64,000 nt of DNA from Rubrimonas sp036735545 (GTDB taxonomy: Bacteria; Pseudomonadota; Alphaproteobacteria; Rhodobacterales; Rhodobacteraceae), in assembly GCA_036735545.1 (NCBI GenBank), contig DAINOD010000004.1, positions 19,327-83,326 on the forward strand, written 5' to 3'. Of this stretch, positions 15,495-24,944 are shown in pieces (within the stretch, counting starts at the first letter, position 1; the number at the start of each line of letters is the position of its first letter). The notes below the pieces were generated by a model. That model was given only the letters and a program-made list of their open reading frames with translations, was not told where the DNA came from and searched no databases. Both the position numbers and the translations under genes were made by a program.

Positions 15495-17531
15495 ATGACC
15501 CGCCCGCGCCATCGCGCGCGCCCCCCGCTGGCCCTCTGTCTGCTGATCCTGGGTCTCGGCGTCGCCGCCTGCGCGCCGGCGCCCGCGACGATGGGGCCGC
15601 TCTCCACGGAGGGGCATCTTCTCGACGGCTTCCCCATCGGCGCGGCGCCGGCGGGCGGCGCCGTGGCGACGGTCGGCGTCGCGCGCGGGCAGGCGGAGGG
15701 CGGCGCGGAGATCCTGTCGGCCGACCGGCGCCTCGCCCCGGCCGAGATCGTCGTGCGCGGCGGAGCGCGCGTCCCCGACGGGCCGCCGGTGGCGCTGAAC
15801 CTCGCCGACGCGGCGGTGGCGGAGGCGGCGCAGGTCATCCTCGGCGACGTGCTCGGACAGCCCTTCATCGTCGACACGGGCGTCGCGGGGACCGTGACGC
15901 TGCGCGCCGAGGCCCCGCTGCCGCGCCCCGCGCTGGTGGACGCCTTCGCCGAGGCGCTGGGCGCGCAGGGCCTGTCGCTCAGCCAGTCGGGCGGGGTCTG
16001 GCGCATCGCACGCACGGGCGTGGGAACCGACGACGCGCAGATCTTCCTTCCGCGCCACATCGCGGCGTCCGAGGCCGCCAAGGCGCTGGAGATCGCGATT
16101 CCGCCCGAGCGTGTGCGCCTCGTGCGCACCGGCGCGGGCGAGGCGCTGCTGGTCAACGGCTCGGCGCGGGAGGTCGCGCTGGCGCGCCAGACGCTCGCCG
16201 CCATCGACGTGCCCCAGCTCGCGGGCATGTCCATGCTGCTGGTCGGCCTGCGCCACGCCGCGCCGGGCGACATGGCCAACGAGCTGGCGGCCGTCTTCGG
16301 CGGCGACGCGGCGCCGGGCGTCGGCGCCGACGGGCTGCCCGGGGGAGCGGGAGGCCTGCGCGCGGTGCCGCTCGACCGTCTGGGCGCGCTGGCGCTGATG
16401 GCGCGCGACAACGCCACGCTCGACCGCGCCTATGGGCTGGTGCGCCAGCTCGACCGGCCGCGGGCCTCGGCGCAGACGCGGCTTTTCGTCTACCGGGTCC
16501 AGAACCGTTCGGCCGCGGCGCTGGCGGAGTCGCTGTCGTCGCTGTTCGCGGCCCCCGCCGAGCCCGATCCCTACGGCCTCGACGAGACGCCCAAGATCGT
16601 GGTGGACCCCGAGAAGAACGCGCTGGTGATCTCGGCGCCCTCCGGCCAGTTCCAGCAGCTCGTCGACCTGATCCGCCAGCTCGATTCGGCGCCGATGCAG
16701 GTGCTGGTGGAGGCGACGATCCTCGAGGTGTCGCTTGGCGACAACCTGCGCTACGGGGTGCAATACGCGCTCAGCTCCGGCGAGTTGTTCAACAATCGCC
16801 GGGCGGGCGCCGTGCTGACAACGGGCATGTCGCAGATCATCGCGCCGACGCTGCCGGGCTTCGCCTTCTCGATCGGCACCTCCCTCGCCCCCGACGTGAT
16901 CGTGGAGGCGCTGGACCAGGTGTCGGACCTGCGCGTGGTGTCCTCGCCGAAGCTGATGGTGCGCGACAACCAGCCCGCGACGCTGCAGATCGGCGACCAG
17001 GTGCCCATCGTCACCCGCAGCGCCGAGGGCGTGAGCGACGACAGCCGCATCGTCAACACGGTGGAGTATCGCGACACCGGCGTGACGCTGCGGGTGACGC
17101 CGCGGATCAATTCGGGCGGCTTCGTCAGCCTCAGCATCGACCAGGAGGTCAGCTCGGTGAGCCAGACCACCAGCTCCGGCATCGACAGCCCCACCATCAG
17201 CCGGCGCTCCATCACCACCGACGTCACCGTGCGCTCGGGCCAGACCGTGGTGCTGGGCGGGCTGATCCAGGACCGCGGCTCGGTGGACCGCTCGGGCATC
17301 CCGGTGCTGCAGGACATCCCCGTGCTGGGCGCCGCCTTCGGAACCCGCTCCCAGAGCGCCGGGCGCACCGAACTGCTGGCGCTGCTGCGGCCCCACATCC
17401 TCACCGCGCCGGAACAGGCCGGCGATCTGACCGAGGGGCTGCGACGCCAGTTCGACGCCATCGCCGCCACCTCGGGCCGCCGGCCGGACCTGCGCCGGCT
17501 CGACCCGGTGAGCCTGCCGCGGCTGCAGTAG
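15495..17531 (+). CDS. gspD: Type II secretion outer-membrane secretin GspD
   Basis: This 678-residue secretin forms the outer-membrane exit channel. It has a lipoprotein signal with lipobox GVAAC (Cys26), so it may pilot itself to the outer membrane. An N0 domain (about 95-165) is followed by N1-N3 repeats (about 180-400) and the secretin core (about 400-640) with VVSSPKLMVRDNQPATLQIG, VPIVT and VLGGLIQDR. No pilotin gene is adjacent. It ends the operon, and its stop is 3 bp from the convergent quinone oxidoreductase stop. Confidence 0.95.
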   Translation: MTRPRHRARPPLALCLLILGLGVAACAPAPATMGPLSTEGHLLDGFPIGAAPAGGAVATVGVARGQAEGGAEILSADRRLAPAEIVVRGGARVPDGPPVALNLADAAVAEAAQVILGDVLGQPFIVDTGVAGTVTLRAEAPLPRPALVDAFAEALGAQGLSLSQSGGVWRIARTGVGTDDAQIFLPRHIAASEAAKALEIAIPPERVRLVRTGAGEALLVNGSAREVALARQTLAAIDVPQLAGMSMLLVGLRHAAPGDMANELAAVFGGDAAPGVGADGLPGGAGGLRAVPLDRLGALALMARDNATLDRAYGLVRQLDRPRASAQTRLFVYRVQNRSAAALAESLSSLFAAPAEPDPYGLDETPKIVVDPEKNALVISAPSGQFQQLVDLIRQLDSAPMQVLVEATILEVSLGDNLRYGVQYALSSGELFNNRRAGAVLTTGMSQIIAPTLPGFAFSIGTSLAPDVIVEALDQVSDLRVVSSPKLMVRDNQPATLQIGDQVPIVTRSAEGVSDDSRIVNTVEYRDTGVTLRVTPRINSGGFVSLSIDQEVSSVSQTTSSGIDSPTISRRSITTDVTVRSGQTVVLGGLIQDRGSVDRSGIPVLQDIPVLGAAFGTRSQSAGRTELLALLRPHILTAPEQAGDLTEGLRRQFDAIAATSGRRPDLRRLDPVSLPRLQ

Positions 17532-17534
17532 CGC

Positions 17535-18509
17535 TCAGGGAATGAGGACGCTGACCCCGGTGGTGCGCCGCGCCTCGAGGTCGCGGTGGGCCTGCGCGAC
17601 GTCGGCCAGCGCATAGCGCCGCTCGACCGGGATGCGCACCTTGCCGGAGGCGACCATCGCGAACAGGTCGTCCGCCATCTCCTGACACGCCTCCCGCGTC
17701 GAGATGTGCGTGAACAGCGTCGGGCGGGTGACGAACAGCGAGCCCTTCGCCGCCAGGACGCCGATGTCCACCGGCGGCACCTTCCCGCTGGCGTTGCCGA
17801 AGCTGATCATCATGCCGAGCGGCCGAAGGCAGTCGAGCGAACCCGCCCATGTGTCCTTGCCGACCCCGTCCATCACCGCCTTGACGCCGACGCCGCCGGT
17901 CAACTCCCGCACCTTCGCCACCCAGTCGCCGTCGCGATAGTCGACGGCCTCCGATGCGCCGTGCGCCAGCGCCAGCGCGCATTTCTCCGGCCCGCCCGCC
18001 GTCGCGATCAGGCGCACGCCCATGGCGCGCGCCCACTGGCAGGCGATCAGCCCCACCCCGCCCGCCGCGGCGTGGAACAGCACCGCGTCGCCCTCGCCGA
18101 GCGGCGTGGTGCGGCGGAACAGGTATTGCACGGTCAGGCCCTTGAGCATCATGCCGGCGCCGGTCTCGAAGTCGACGCCGTCGGGCAGGCGGCAGACCTG
18201 CCGCGCCGGCATCACCCGCGCCTCGCAATAGGCGCCCGGGGGCCCAGAGGTGTAGGCGGCGCGGTCGCCTTCCTTCAGGTGCGTCACGCCCTCGCCCACC
18301 GCCTCGACCACGCCGGCGGCCTCGTTCCCCATCGCGGCGGGCATCGGCAGCGGGTAGAGGCCGCTGCGCTGGTAGACGTCGATGAAGTTCAGGCCGCAGG
18401 CCATGTGGCGGATGCGGATCTCGCCCGGACCGGGCTCGCCCACCAGGCGATCCACCAGCGCCATCGCCTCGGGCCCGCCCGGAGCCTCGATCACCACCGT
18501 CCGCGCCAT
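17535..18509 (-). CDS. NADPH:quinone oxidoreductase (zeta-crystallin type)
   Basis: This 324-residue medium-chain dehydrogenase/reductase lacks zinc ligands. GLNFIDVYQRSGLYP near residue 40 and the nucleotide-binding AAAGGVGLIACQWA near 148 are the quinone oxidoreductase signatures. It reduces quinones with NADPH in the cytosol. The gene lies 51 bp downstream of the antiporter gene on the same strand, so the two may be co-transcribed, though a functional link is not obvious. Confidence 0.88.
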   Translation of the reverse strand: MARTVVIEAPGGPEAMALVDRLVGEPGPGEIRIRHMACGLNFIDVYQRSGLYPLPMPAAMGNEAAGVVEAVGEGVTHLKEGDRAAYTSGPPGAYCEARVMPARQVCRLPDGVDFETGAGMMLKGLTVQYLFRRTTPLGEGDAVLFHAAAGGVGLIACQWARAMGVRLIATAGGPEKCALALAHGASEAVDYRDGDWVAKVRELTGGVGVKAVMDGVGKDTWAGSLDCLRPLGMMISFGNASGKVPPVDIGVLAAKGSLFVTRPTLFTHISTREACQEMADDLFAMVASGKVRIPVERRYALADVAQAHRDLEARRTTGVSVLIP

Positions 18510-18560
18510 GCCCGCCTCCCGTTTCGACGGGGCGGATTGAGGCGCGCCGGCGCGGCGGGG

Positions 18561-21172
18561 TCAAGAGGGCGGCGGCGGGGGTCCGATCAGGCCGGAGGCG
18601 GCGGCGCGGTCCTCGTCGGGCAGGAACCACAGGTGGGAATAGCTCAGCGATCGGACCTCGGCGCCGTTCGCGCCATGCGCCTCGATCTCGGCGTCGCCGA
18701 ACCACTCCCCCAGCCCCAGCCGCCGCCGGCGCTCGCCGTCGCGCAGCTCGACCGCGCCCGAGGCGATGAGATAGACCCCGCCGATCCGCTCGCCCCGCCG
18801 CAGCACCCAGGCCGCGACCGCGAAGACCCGCGGCTTCAGCCGGCGGGCCAGACGCACGAGCTGCGCGCGCGGGACGTCGGCGAAACCGGGCAGCGCGGCC
18901 AGCGCGTCGGCGCTCGGCCGCACGATGTCCACCGCCGCGGTGAAGCCGCGGTCGGCGTGGACGGCGTCGGCCTCGGCGGCGAGGCTGCGGGCGAGTTCGG
19001 AGGAGATGATGCCAGAGGCGCGCATCTGCTCGATCTGGTCGCGCTCCTCCAGCCAGGCGAAGCGCTCCAGCACCTCGAAGTCCAGCGCGCGGGCGAAACC
19101 GGGATATTGCAGCCGAAGCGCCTGCAGATGGCCCTCCAGCTCGTCCAGCCGCTGGTCGAGGATGTCGTGCAGGATCGTGGTCAACCGGTCGCCCAGCACG
19201 CCGCCGAGCCTCAGCTCCAGGAACACGATCAGCTCCAGCACCAGGATGCGCGACAGCAGCAGCGACTGGAAGCGCGCCTCGAGCTGGCGCGCGAGCGGCC
19301 ATCCGACGCCCAGCCGCGCGTGAAGCAGGCTGACGGCGCGGAACCAGAAGTCGTGCGCATGTGGGCGGCGGGCGGCGCGCAGATAGCCCACGCGCCCGTC
19401 CTCGCGCGCCGCGTCGATCATCGCCTCGACCGCCCTCAGCGCCCGGTCGACCAGCGCGCTGGGGAGACCACCGGACCAGAACTGCTGACCGACCAGCGCA
19501 CGCTCCTGATTCGCCAGCGCTATCAGGCCGACGGTCAGGCGGTCGCGGTCGGTGATCTCCTCGTCGAAGGCGCGATCGTNNNNNNNNNNNNNNNNNNNNN
19601 NNNNNNNNNNNNNNNNNNNNNNNNNNNNNNNNNNNNNNNNNNNNNNNNNNNNNNNNNNNNNNNNNNNNNNNNNNNNNNNAGGCCGACGGTCAGGCGGTCG
19701 CGGTCGGTGATCTCCTCGTCGAAGGCGCGATCGTCGCCCACCCTGCTCAGCCGCTGTGTGTAGGGGCGCACCGCCACGTCGACCAGTTCGTCGGCGAGGT
19801 TGAAGCGGCCGGCGAAACTGCGCAGCGCCGCGCGCACCCCGTTCAGGGCCTGGCTGAGCGCCTGGGCGCGAAAGGCGCGCTCGATGGGCGAGAGTTCGTC
19901 GAGACCGAGCAGGCGCATCAGCGGCCGCAGCGTGGAGCCCTGCACCAGCAGCGTGAACAGCGCGAAGCCGGTGGCCTGGATGGCGATGAACCGCTTCACA
20001 TCGACCGGCACGAAGGGGTTCTCGGTGACCGCCAGCGCCAGCGCCAGCGTGACCGCCCCGCGCAGGCCGCCCCAGATGATCGCCAGCTTCATCGGCGGCG
20101 AGACGCGCCGGGTCAGCCGCAGCGCGGTCATCGCCGGAAAGGCCGTGAAGATCACCGCGGCGCGGCTGAGCAGCGCCGCCCCCAGCGCCACGCCCAACAC
20201 CAGCACGTCGTCGAACGTCGCGTCCGCCATCAGCCGCGGCACGAGCAGGGCCGCCAGCACGAAGACAAGGCTGCCGGCCCAGAAGGCGAGCTGGTCCAGC
20301 ATCTCCTCGAAGAAGGCGAAGGTCGCCGGCGTGAAGCGGGACCGGCCGATGGCGCTGATCACGAGCCCCGACGCCACCACCGCCACAACGCCCGACACGT
20401 TCAGCAAGTCGTTGCCGACGACGTAGGCGACATAGGGCGTGGCCACCGCAACCGTCAGCTGGGCGGTGCGGAAGGAGCGCATCCAGGCCACCGCGGCCAC
20501 GGCGAGCCGCCCCGCCGCCATGCCCAGCGCCGCGCCGCCCAGAAGGTTGACGACCAGCACGCCGAGCGCCGCGGCCGGATCGAGATCGGCGCCCGCCACG
20601 ATGACCCCCAGCAGGGCGGAGAAGATCGCGATGGCGGTGGCGTCGTTCAGCAGGCTCTCGCCCTCGACGAGCCGGGTCAGCCGCTGGGGCGCGCCCAGTT
20701 CGCGGAACAGCGCGATCACCGCCGAGGGGTCGGTGGTCGCCACGATGGCGCCGAACAGCAGGCACGCCACCAGCGGCGCCGCCCCCACCGCCGCCACCGC
20801 GCCCCCGATCGCCGCCACCGCGACGATCACCGCGAGCACCGCGAGCAGGAGCACCGCCGCGAAATCATGGCTCAGCCGGCGCACGTCGATCGTGACCGAA
20901 CCCTGAAACAGCAGCAGCGGCAGGAACACGGTCAGGAAGGTGCCGGACGACACCGGGATGTCCACCAGCGCGTCTGCGAGGGCGTTGAACTCGTCGGTCA
21001 TCGGCGTCGCGCGCAGCCACGACGCGGCCAGCGCCACCGCCACGCCGATGACCGCGAGCGCCACCGACAGGGGCAGCCCGAGCCTGCGCGCGACGGGCTG
21101 CGTCGCGGCGATCAGGATCAGCAGCCCCGCGACGGTCAGCGTCAGCGAGTCGATGGCGGGTATCGCGTTCAT
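18561..21172 (-). CDS. CPA1-type Na+/H+ antiporter with C-terminal cyclic-nucleotide-binding domain
   Basis: The ATG at 21172 begins about 12 membrane segments (residues 1-410) with the exchanger motifs LFGAIVATTDPSAVIALFRE and GESLLNDATAIAIF (ND in the ion site). A long helical cytoplasmic region follows, then a cyclic-nucleotide-binding-like domain with GGVYLIASGAVEL and LGEWFGD. This resembles the plant SOS1-type architecture. The frame is interrupted by the N-gap at 19580-19679, but the gap flanks repeat the same 55 bp. Removing 155 bp (100 N plus one copy) rejoins both parts in one frame of about 818 residues. So this is an intact gene split by assembly, not a pseudogene. Confidence 0.85.
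19580..19679. other. Spurious 100-N assembly gap (flanks overlap by 55 bp)
   Basis: Bases 19525-19579 and 19680-19734 are identical. The contig ends therefore overlap and no sequence is missing. A 55-bp exact overlap is typical of de Bruijn-graph contigs joined by a scaffolder that inserts a fixed run of N. Confidence 0.93.
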
Positions 21173-21220
21173 GCGACCTACGTAGCCGCCGCGCAGGCCC
21201 GAGGCGAGCGCCGCGCGACC

Positions 21221-21234
21221 TTGATCCGCGTCAA
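21221..21234 (+). promoter_or_regulatory. FNR/FnrL-type box upstream of bchE
   Basis: TTGATccgcGTCAA matches the FNR consensus TTGAT-N4-ATCAA at 9 of 10 positions. It is centred 63-64 bp before the bchE start. A possible -10 element TATGCT at 21256-21261 would place the box near -41, the class II activating position. In Rhodobacter, FnrL is known to activate bchE and hemN when oxygen falls. Confidence 0.65.
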
Positions 21235-21290
21235 TTCCGCCTGACAGCCGCCCTGTATGCTGGGTGGAACGAAAGCCGGGAGGGACCGCC

Positions 21291-22949
21291 ATGCGCATCG
21301 TGCTCGTGCATCCGAACTACCACTCCGGCGGCGCGGAGATCGCAGGCACGTGGCCGCCGGCCTGGGCCCCCTATCTCACCGGGTCGCTGCGCCGGGCGGG
21401 ATTCGACGATGTCGTGTTCGTCGACGCGATGACCGACAATCTGGAGGAGGAGGCGCTGCGGGCGCGGCTCGCGGCGCTGGCCCCCGACGTGATCGGCGTG
21501 ACCGCCATAACCCCCTCGATCTACGCCGCCGAGCGCGTGCTGGAGATCGCGCGCGAGGTCTGCCCGACGGCGCTGCGGGTGCTGGGCGGAGTGCACGCCA
21601 CCTTCATGTTCCGCCAGGTGCTGTCCGAGGCGCCGTGGATCGACGTCATCGTGCGCGGCGAGGGCGAGGAGATCTTCGCCAACCTCGTGCGCGCGGCGGA
21701 CGAGGGGCGCTGGCCGGCCGACCGCCGCCGCATCAAGGGTCTCGCCTTCATCGAGGACGGCGAGATCGTCTCGACCGAGGCCGCCTCCACGGTGCGCGAC
21801 CTCGACGGCATCGACCCCGATTGGGGCATCCTCGACTGGTCGAAATACACCTACACCCCGCTCGGCGTGCGGGTCGCGATCCCCAACATGGCGCGCGGCT
21901 GCCCGTTCACCTGCTCCTTCTGCAGCCAGTGGAAGTTCTGGCGCGACTACCGGGTGCGGGACCCCAAGAAGGTCGTGGACGAGATCGAGCGGCTGGTGAA
22001 CGACCACCAGGTCGGCTTCTTCATCCTCGCCGACGAGGAGCCGACCATCAACCGCAAGAAGTTCGTGCAGTTCTGCGAGGAGCTGATCGCCCGCGGCCTG
22101 CCGGACCGGGTCAAGTGGGGCATCAACACCCGCGTCACCGACATCATGCGCGACAAGGAGTTGCTGCCGCTCTACCGAAAGGCGGGGCTCGTCCACGTCT
22201 CGCTGGGCACCGAGGCGGCGGCGCAGATGAAGCTCGACCAGTTCAACAAGGAGACCACGGTCGCCCAGAACAAGGAGGCGATCCGTCTCCTGCGCGAGGC
22301 CGACATCTTCACGGAGGCGCAGTTCATCGTCGGCCTGGACAACGAGACCGCCGACACGCTGGAGGAAACCTTCCAGATGGCGTGGGACTGGCAGCCTGAC
22401 CTCGCCAACTGGGCGATGTACACGCCGTGGCCGTTTACGCCGCTCTATCAGGAGATCAAGGACAAGGTCGAAGTCTTCGACTTCTCCAAATACAACTTCG
22501 TCACCCCGATCATGGCTCCAGCGGCGATGACCCGCGGGGAGTTGCTCGACGGCGTGATGAAGAACTATCGCCGCTTCTACAGTCGCAAAGCGCTGTTCCA
22601 CTATCCATGGCGAGGGCGGGGCTTCCGGCGGCGCTATCTGCTGGGCTGTCTCTACGCGTTCCTGAAGGCAGGCTTCAACCGCACGTTCTACGATCTGGGC
22701 AAGGCCGGCTACTGGGGGCCCCAGACGCGGAACAAGGTCGACTTCCACTTCGACGAGACGCGCACCATCGCGCCCGCGCAGATGGCCGACTGGGACGCCG
22801 CGGCCGACCGCGCGGCGCGCGCCGCGGAGCGGCGCGAGGCGGTGCGGGCGCAGGGCAAGGCGCGCGCCGCGGAACGGGCGATGGCCTGCGGCGGCGGCGC
22901 CTTCCAGATGCCGGAGAGCCTCGAACACGTCCGGACGACGGTCCACTGA
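21291..22949 (+). CDS. bchE: Anaerobic Mg-protoporphyrin IX monomethyl ester cyclase BchE
   Basis: BchE is a radical-SAM, cobalamin-dependent enzyme that forms the isocyclic ring of bacteriochlorophyll without oxygen. The 552-residue protein has an N-terminal B12-binding domain (about 1-150), the radical-SAM cluster C204-x3-C208-x2-C211 in ARGCPFTCSFC, and the BchE C-terminal region. Length and motifs fit BchE of purple bacteria. The ATG at 21291 follows gggagg; a GTG 27 bp upstream is less likely. The FNR-type box upstream indicates low-oxygen induction. It lies 1 bp before bchJ. Confidence 0.94.
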   Translation: MRIVLVHPNYHSGGAEIAGTWPPAWAPYLTGSLRRAGFDDVVFVDAMTDNLEEEALRARLAALAPDVIGVTAITPSIYAAERVLEIAREVCPTALRVLGGVHATFMFRQVLSEAPWIDVIVRGEGEEIFANLVRAADEGRWPADRRRIKGLAFIEDGEIVSTEAASTVRDLDGIDPDWGILDWSKYTYTPLGVRVAIPNMARGCPFTCSFCSQWKFWRDYRVRDPKKVVDEIERLVNDHQVGFFILADEEPTINRKKFVQFCEELIARGLPDRVKWGINTRVTDIMRDKELLPLYRKAGLVHVSLGTEAAAQMKLDQFNKETTVAQNKEAIRLLREADIFTEAQFIVGLDNETADTLEETFQMAWDWQPDLANWAMYTPWPFTPLYQEIKDKVEVFDFSKYNFVTPIMAPAAMTRGELLDGVMKNYRRFYSRKALFHYPWRGRGFRRRYLLGCLYAFLKAGFNRTFYDLGKAGYWGPQTRNKVDFHFDETRTIAPAQMADWDAAADRAARAAERREAVRAQGKARAAERAMACGGGAFQMPESLEHVRTTVH

Positions 22950-22950
22950 G

Positions 22951-23496
22951 ATGGGCCCGCCGCTGATCGGCCCGAACGCCCTGATCCAGACAGCCGCGGC
23001 CCTGCGGGCGCTGGAGGGCGAGGAGGCCTGCCGTCGCGTCTTCGCCCGCGCCCGCCTGGAGGCCCGGCTGGCGCAGCCCCCGGGGGCCATGGTGCCGGCC
23101 GCCGAGGCGGCGCGACTGATGGCCGGCCTCGCCGGGAGCCTCCCGCCCGACCGCGCCGCCGCGGTGGCGGCCGAGGCGGGGCGGCGCACCGCCGACTATC
23201 TGCTCGCGCACCGCATCCCGGCCGCCGCGCGCGCCCTGCTGCCGCGACTGCCGCTGCGGTTGGCGTCGTGGCTCCTCGGCCGCGCCATCGTGGCCAACGC
23301 CTGGACCTTCGCCGCCGGAGCGGCGGTTCGCGCACGCCTTTCCCGCGGCGCCGCCCACATCGAGATCGACGACGCGCCGGACCCGTTGACCGAGGTCTGG
23401 CGCTGCGCCGTGTTCGCGCGGCTTTTCGCCGTGCTCGTCGCCCCCCGCGCCCGCGCCCGCCCCGCCCCGGGCGGCTGCGCGATCGCGCTCGCCTGA
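22951..23496 (+). CDS. bchJ: Bacteriochlorophyll biosynthesis protein BchJ
   Basis: This 181-residue V4R-type protein follows bchE by 1 bp, as in other purple bacteria. ALEGEEACRRVFARARLEARL, TADYLLAHRIP and DPLTEVWRCAVFARLFAVLV fit BchJ. It was once called the 4-vinyl reductase but is now thought to bind or deliver a porphyrin substrate. It is co-transcribed with bchE and perhaps with hemN 10 bp further on. Confidence 0.85.
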   Translation: MGPPLIGPNALIQTAAALRALEGEEACRRVFARARLEARLAQPPGAMVPAAEAARLMAGLAGSLPPDRAAAVAAEAGRRTADYLLAHRIPAAARALLPRLPLRLASWLLGRAIVANAWTFAAGAAVRARLSRGAAHIEIDDAPDPLTEVWRCAVFARLFAVLVAPRARARPAPGGCAIALA

Positions 23497-23506
23497 AAGG
23501 TCCGCG

Positions 23507-24856
23507 ATGGACGCCGTTCTCGCCCGCTACGCCGCCCGCCCGGCGCCGCGCTACACGAGCTACCCCACCGCACCCCATTTCCGGGCCGGGGCCGCGCCCG
23601 CGGCGTGGGAGGGGCAACTCTCACGCATCGACGCCGCTGCGCCGGTGTCGCTCTATCTGCACGTCCCGTTCTGCCGGAAGATGTGCTGGTACTGCGGCTG
23701 TACGATGAAGCTCGCCGCGCGGGACGAGACGGTGGCGGACTACGCCGAGGCCCTGATCGCGGAGATCGACCTGATCGCGGACCGCCTGCCGGCCCGACTG
23801 CGCGTGAGCCACCTGCACTGGGGCGGCGGCACGCCGACGACGCTCGATCCGCGCGACCTCGCCCGCGCGATGGAGCGGCTGCGGGCGCGCTTCGACATCG
23901 GCGAGCACGCCGAGGTCGCCATCGAGACCGATCCGCGCACCCTGACGGCCGAGATGGCGAGCACGATCGGCGCGCTGGGCTTCACCCGCGCCAGCTTCGG
24001 CGTGCAGGAGTTCGACCCGGCGGTGCAGACGGCGATCAACCGCGTCCAGCCGCCAGACATGGTCGCCCGGGCGGCGGGCATGCTGCGGGCGGCGGGCGTG
24101 GGCGGGATCAACTTCGACCTCATCTACGGCCTGCCCCACCAGACCTTGGAGACCCTGCTGCGCACCATCTGGCTCAGCGCAGCCATGAAGCCCGACCGGT
24201 TGGCGCTGTTCGGCTACGCCCATGTGCCGTGGATGGCGAAGAACCAGCGCATGATCCCCGAGGCGGCCCTGCCCGACTCGCCGGCGCGGTGGGCGCAGGC
24301 CGAGGCGGCGGCCGCGGCGCTCCTCGCCGCCGGTTACGTCGCCGTCGGGATCGACCATTTCGCCCGATCCGGCGACGCGCTTGCCGGCGCCGCCGCGCAA
24401 GGGCGCCTGCGGCGGAACTTCCAGGGCTACACGACCGATTCGGCCGAGACGCTGATCCCCTTCGGCGCCAGCGCCATCGGCCGCACGCCCGAGGGCTTCG
24501 CCCAGAACATCGCCGAGACGGGCGCCTGGGCGCGGGCCGTGCGCGCCGGAACGCCACCCGTGGCCAAGAGCTGCCCCACCGACGCCGACGACCGTGCGCG
24601 GGGCTGGGTGATCGAGCGCCTCATGTGCGACTTCGCCGTCGACCTCGACGCGGCGCGGACCCGCTTCGCGATGGCGCCCGACTGGTGCGCCGAGGCGTTC
24701 GATGCGCTGGCCCCTCTGGCCGCGGACGGGCTGGTGTCGCTGAAGGAGACGCGCGTCGCGCTCACCGAGCGGGGGCGGCCTCTGGTGCGCGTCGCCGCCG
24801 CGGCCTTCGACGCCTACCTTCCGCGCAGCGCCGCCCGCCACTCGGTCGCCGTCTAG
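23507..24856 (+). CDS. hemN: Oxygen-independent coproporphyrinogen III oxidase
   Basis: This 449-residue radical-SAM enzyme decarboxylates coproporphyrinogen III to protoporphyrinogen IX without oxygen. The cluster motif is CX3CX2CXC (C56, C60, C63, C65), as in true HemN rather than HemW. HWGGGTPTTL, IETDPRT, FGVQEFDPAVQ and NFDLIYGLPHQT are further family motifs. It lies 10 bp after bchJ, so the bchE-bchJ-hemN operon couples haem/chlorophyll precursor supply to low oxygen through the upstream FNR-type box. Confidence 0.94.
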   Translation: MDAVLARYAARPAPRYTSYPTAPHFRAGAAPAAWEGQLSRIDAAAPVSLYLHVPFCRKMCWYCGCTMKLAARDETVADYAEALIAEIDLIADRLPARLRVSHLHWGGGTPTTLDPRDLARAMERLRARFDIGEHAEVAIETDPRTLTAEMASTIGALGFTRASFGVQEFDPAVQTAINRVQPPDMVARAAGMLRAAGVGGINFDLIYGLPHQTLETLLRTIWLSAAMKPDRLALFGYAHVPWMAKNQRMIPEAALPDSPARWAQAEAAAAALLAAGYVAVGIDHFARSGDALAGAAAQGRLRRNFQGYTTDSAETLIPFGASAIGRTPEGFAQNIAETGAWARAVRAGTPPVAKSCPTDADDRARGWVIERLMCDFAVDLDAARTRFAMAPDWCAEAFDALAPLAADGLVSLKETRVALTERGRPLVRVAAAAFDAYLPRSAARHSVAV

Positions 24857-24866
24857 ACCCGCCCGC

Positions 24867-24895
24867 TTGCCGCCGGCGCGAGCGGTCTCTACGCT
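24867..24895 (+). promoter_or_regulatory. Candidate promoter of the hydroxyacyl-CoA dehydrogenase gene
   Basis: TTGCCG (24867-24872), a 17-bp spacer and TACGCT (24890-24895) lie 50 bp before the ATG. Both elements resemble alphaproteobacterial housekeeping promoters. This is a pattern match only. Confidence 0.35.
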
Positions 24896-24944
24896 GCGCC
24901 GCAAACTTGCCGCGCGCGCGGCGCCGCCGGGGACCGAGGCCAGG

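Noticed and set aside
14559..17396. A 945-codon open frame on the minus strand across gspM-gspD
   Set aside because: It is antisense to well-supported secretion genes, is dominated by Arg/Ala/Gly and His with no domain. Such shadow frames are expected at this GC content.
19525..19734. 55-bp direct repeat flanking the first N-run as a target-site duplication or mobile element
   Set aside because: The copies abut the N-run exactly on both sides, and collapsing them restores a continuous antiporter frame. It is an assembly artefact.
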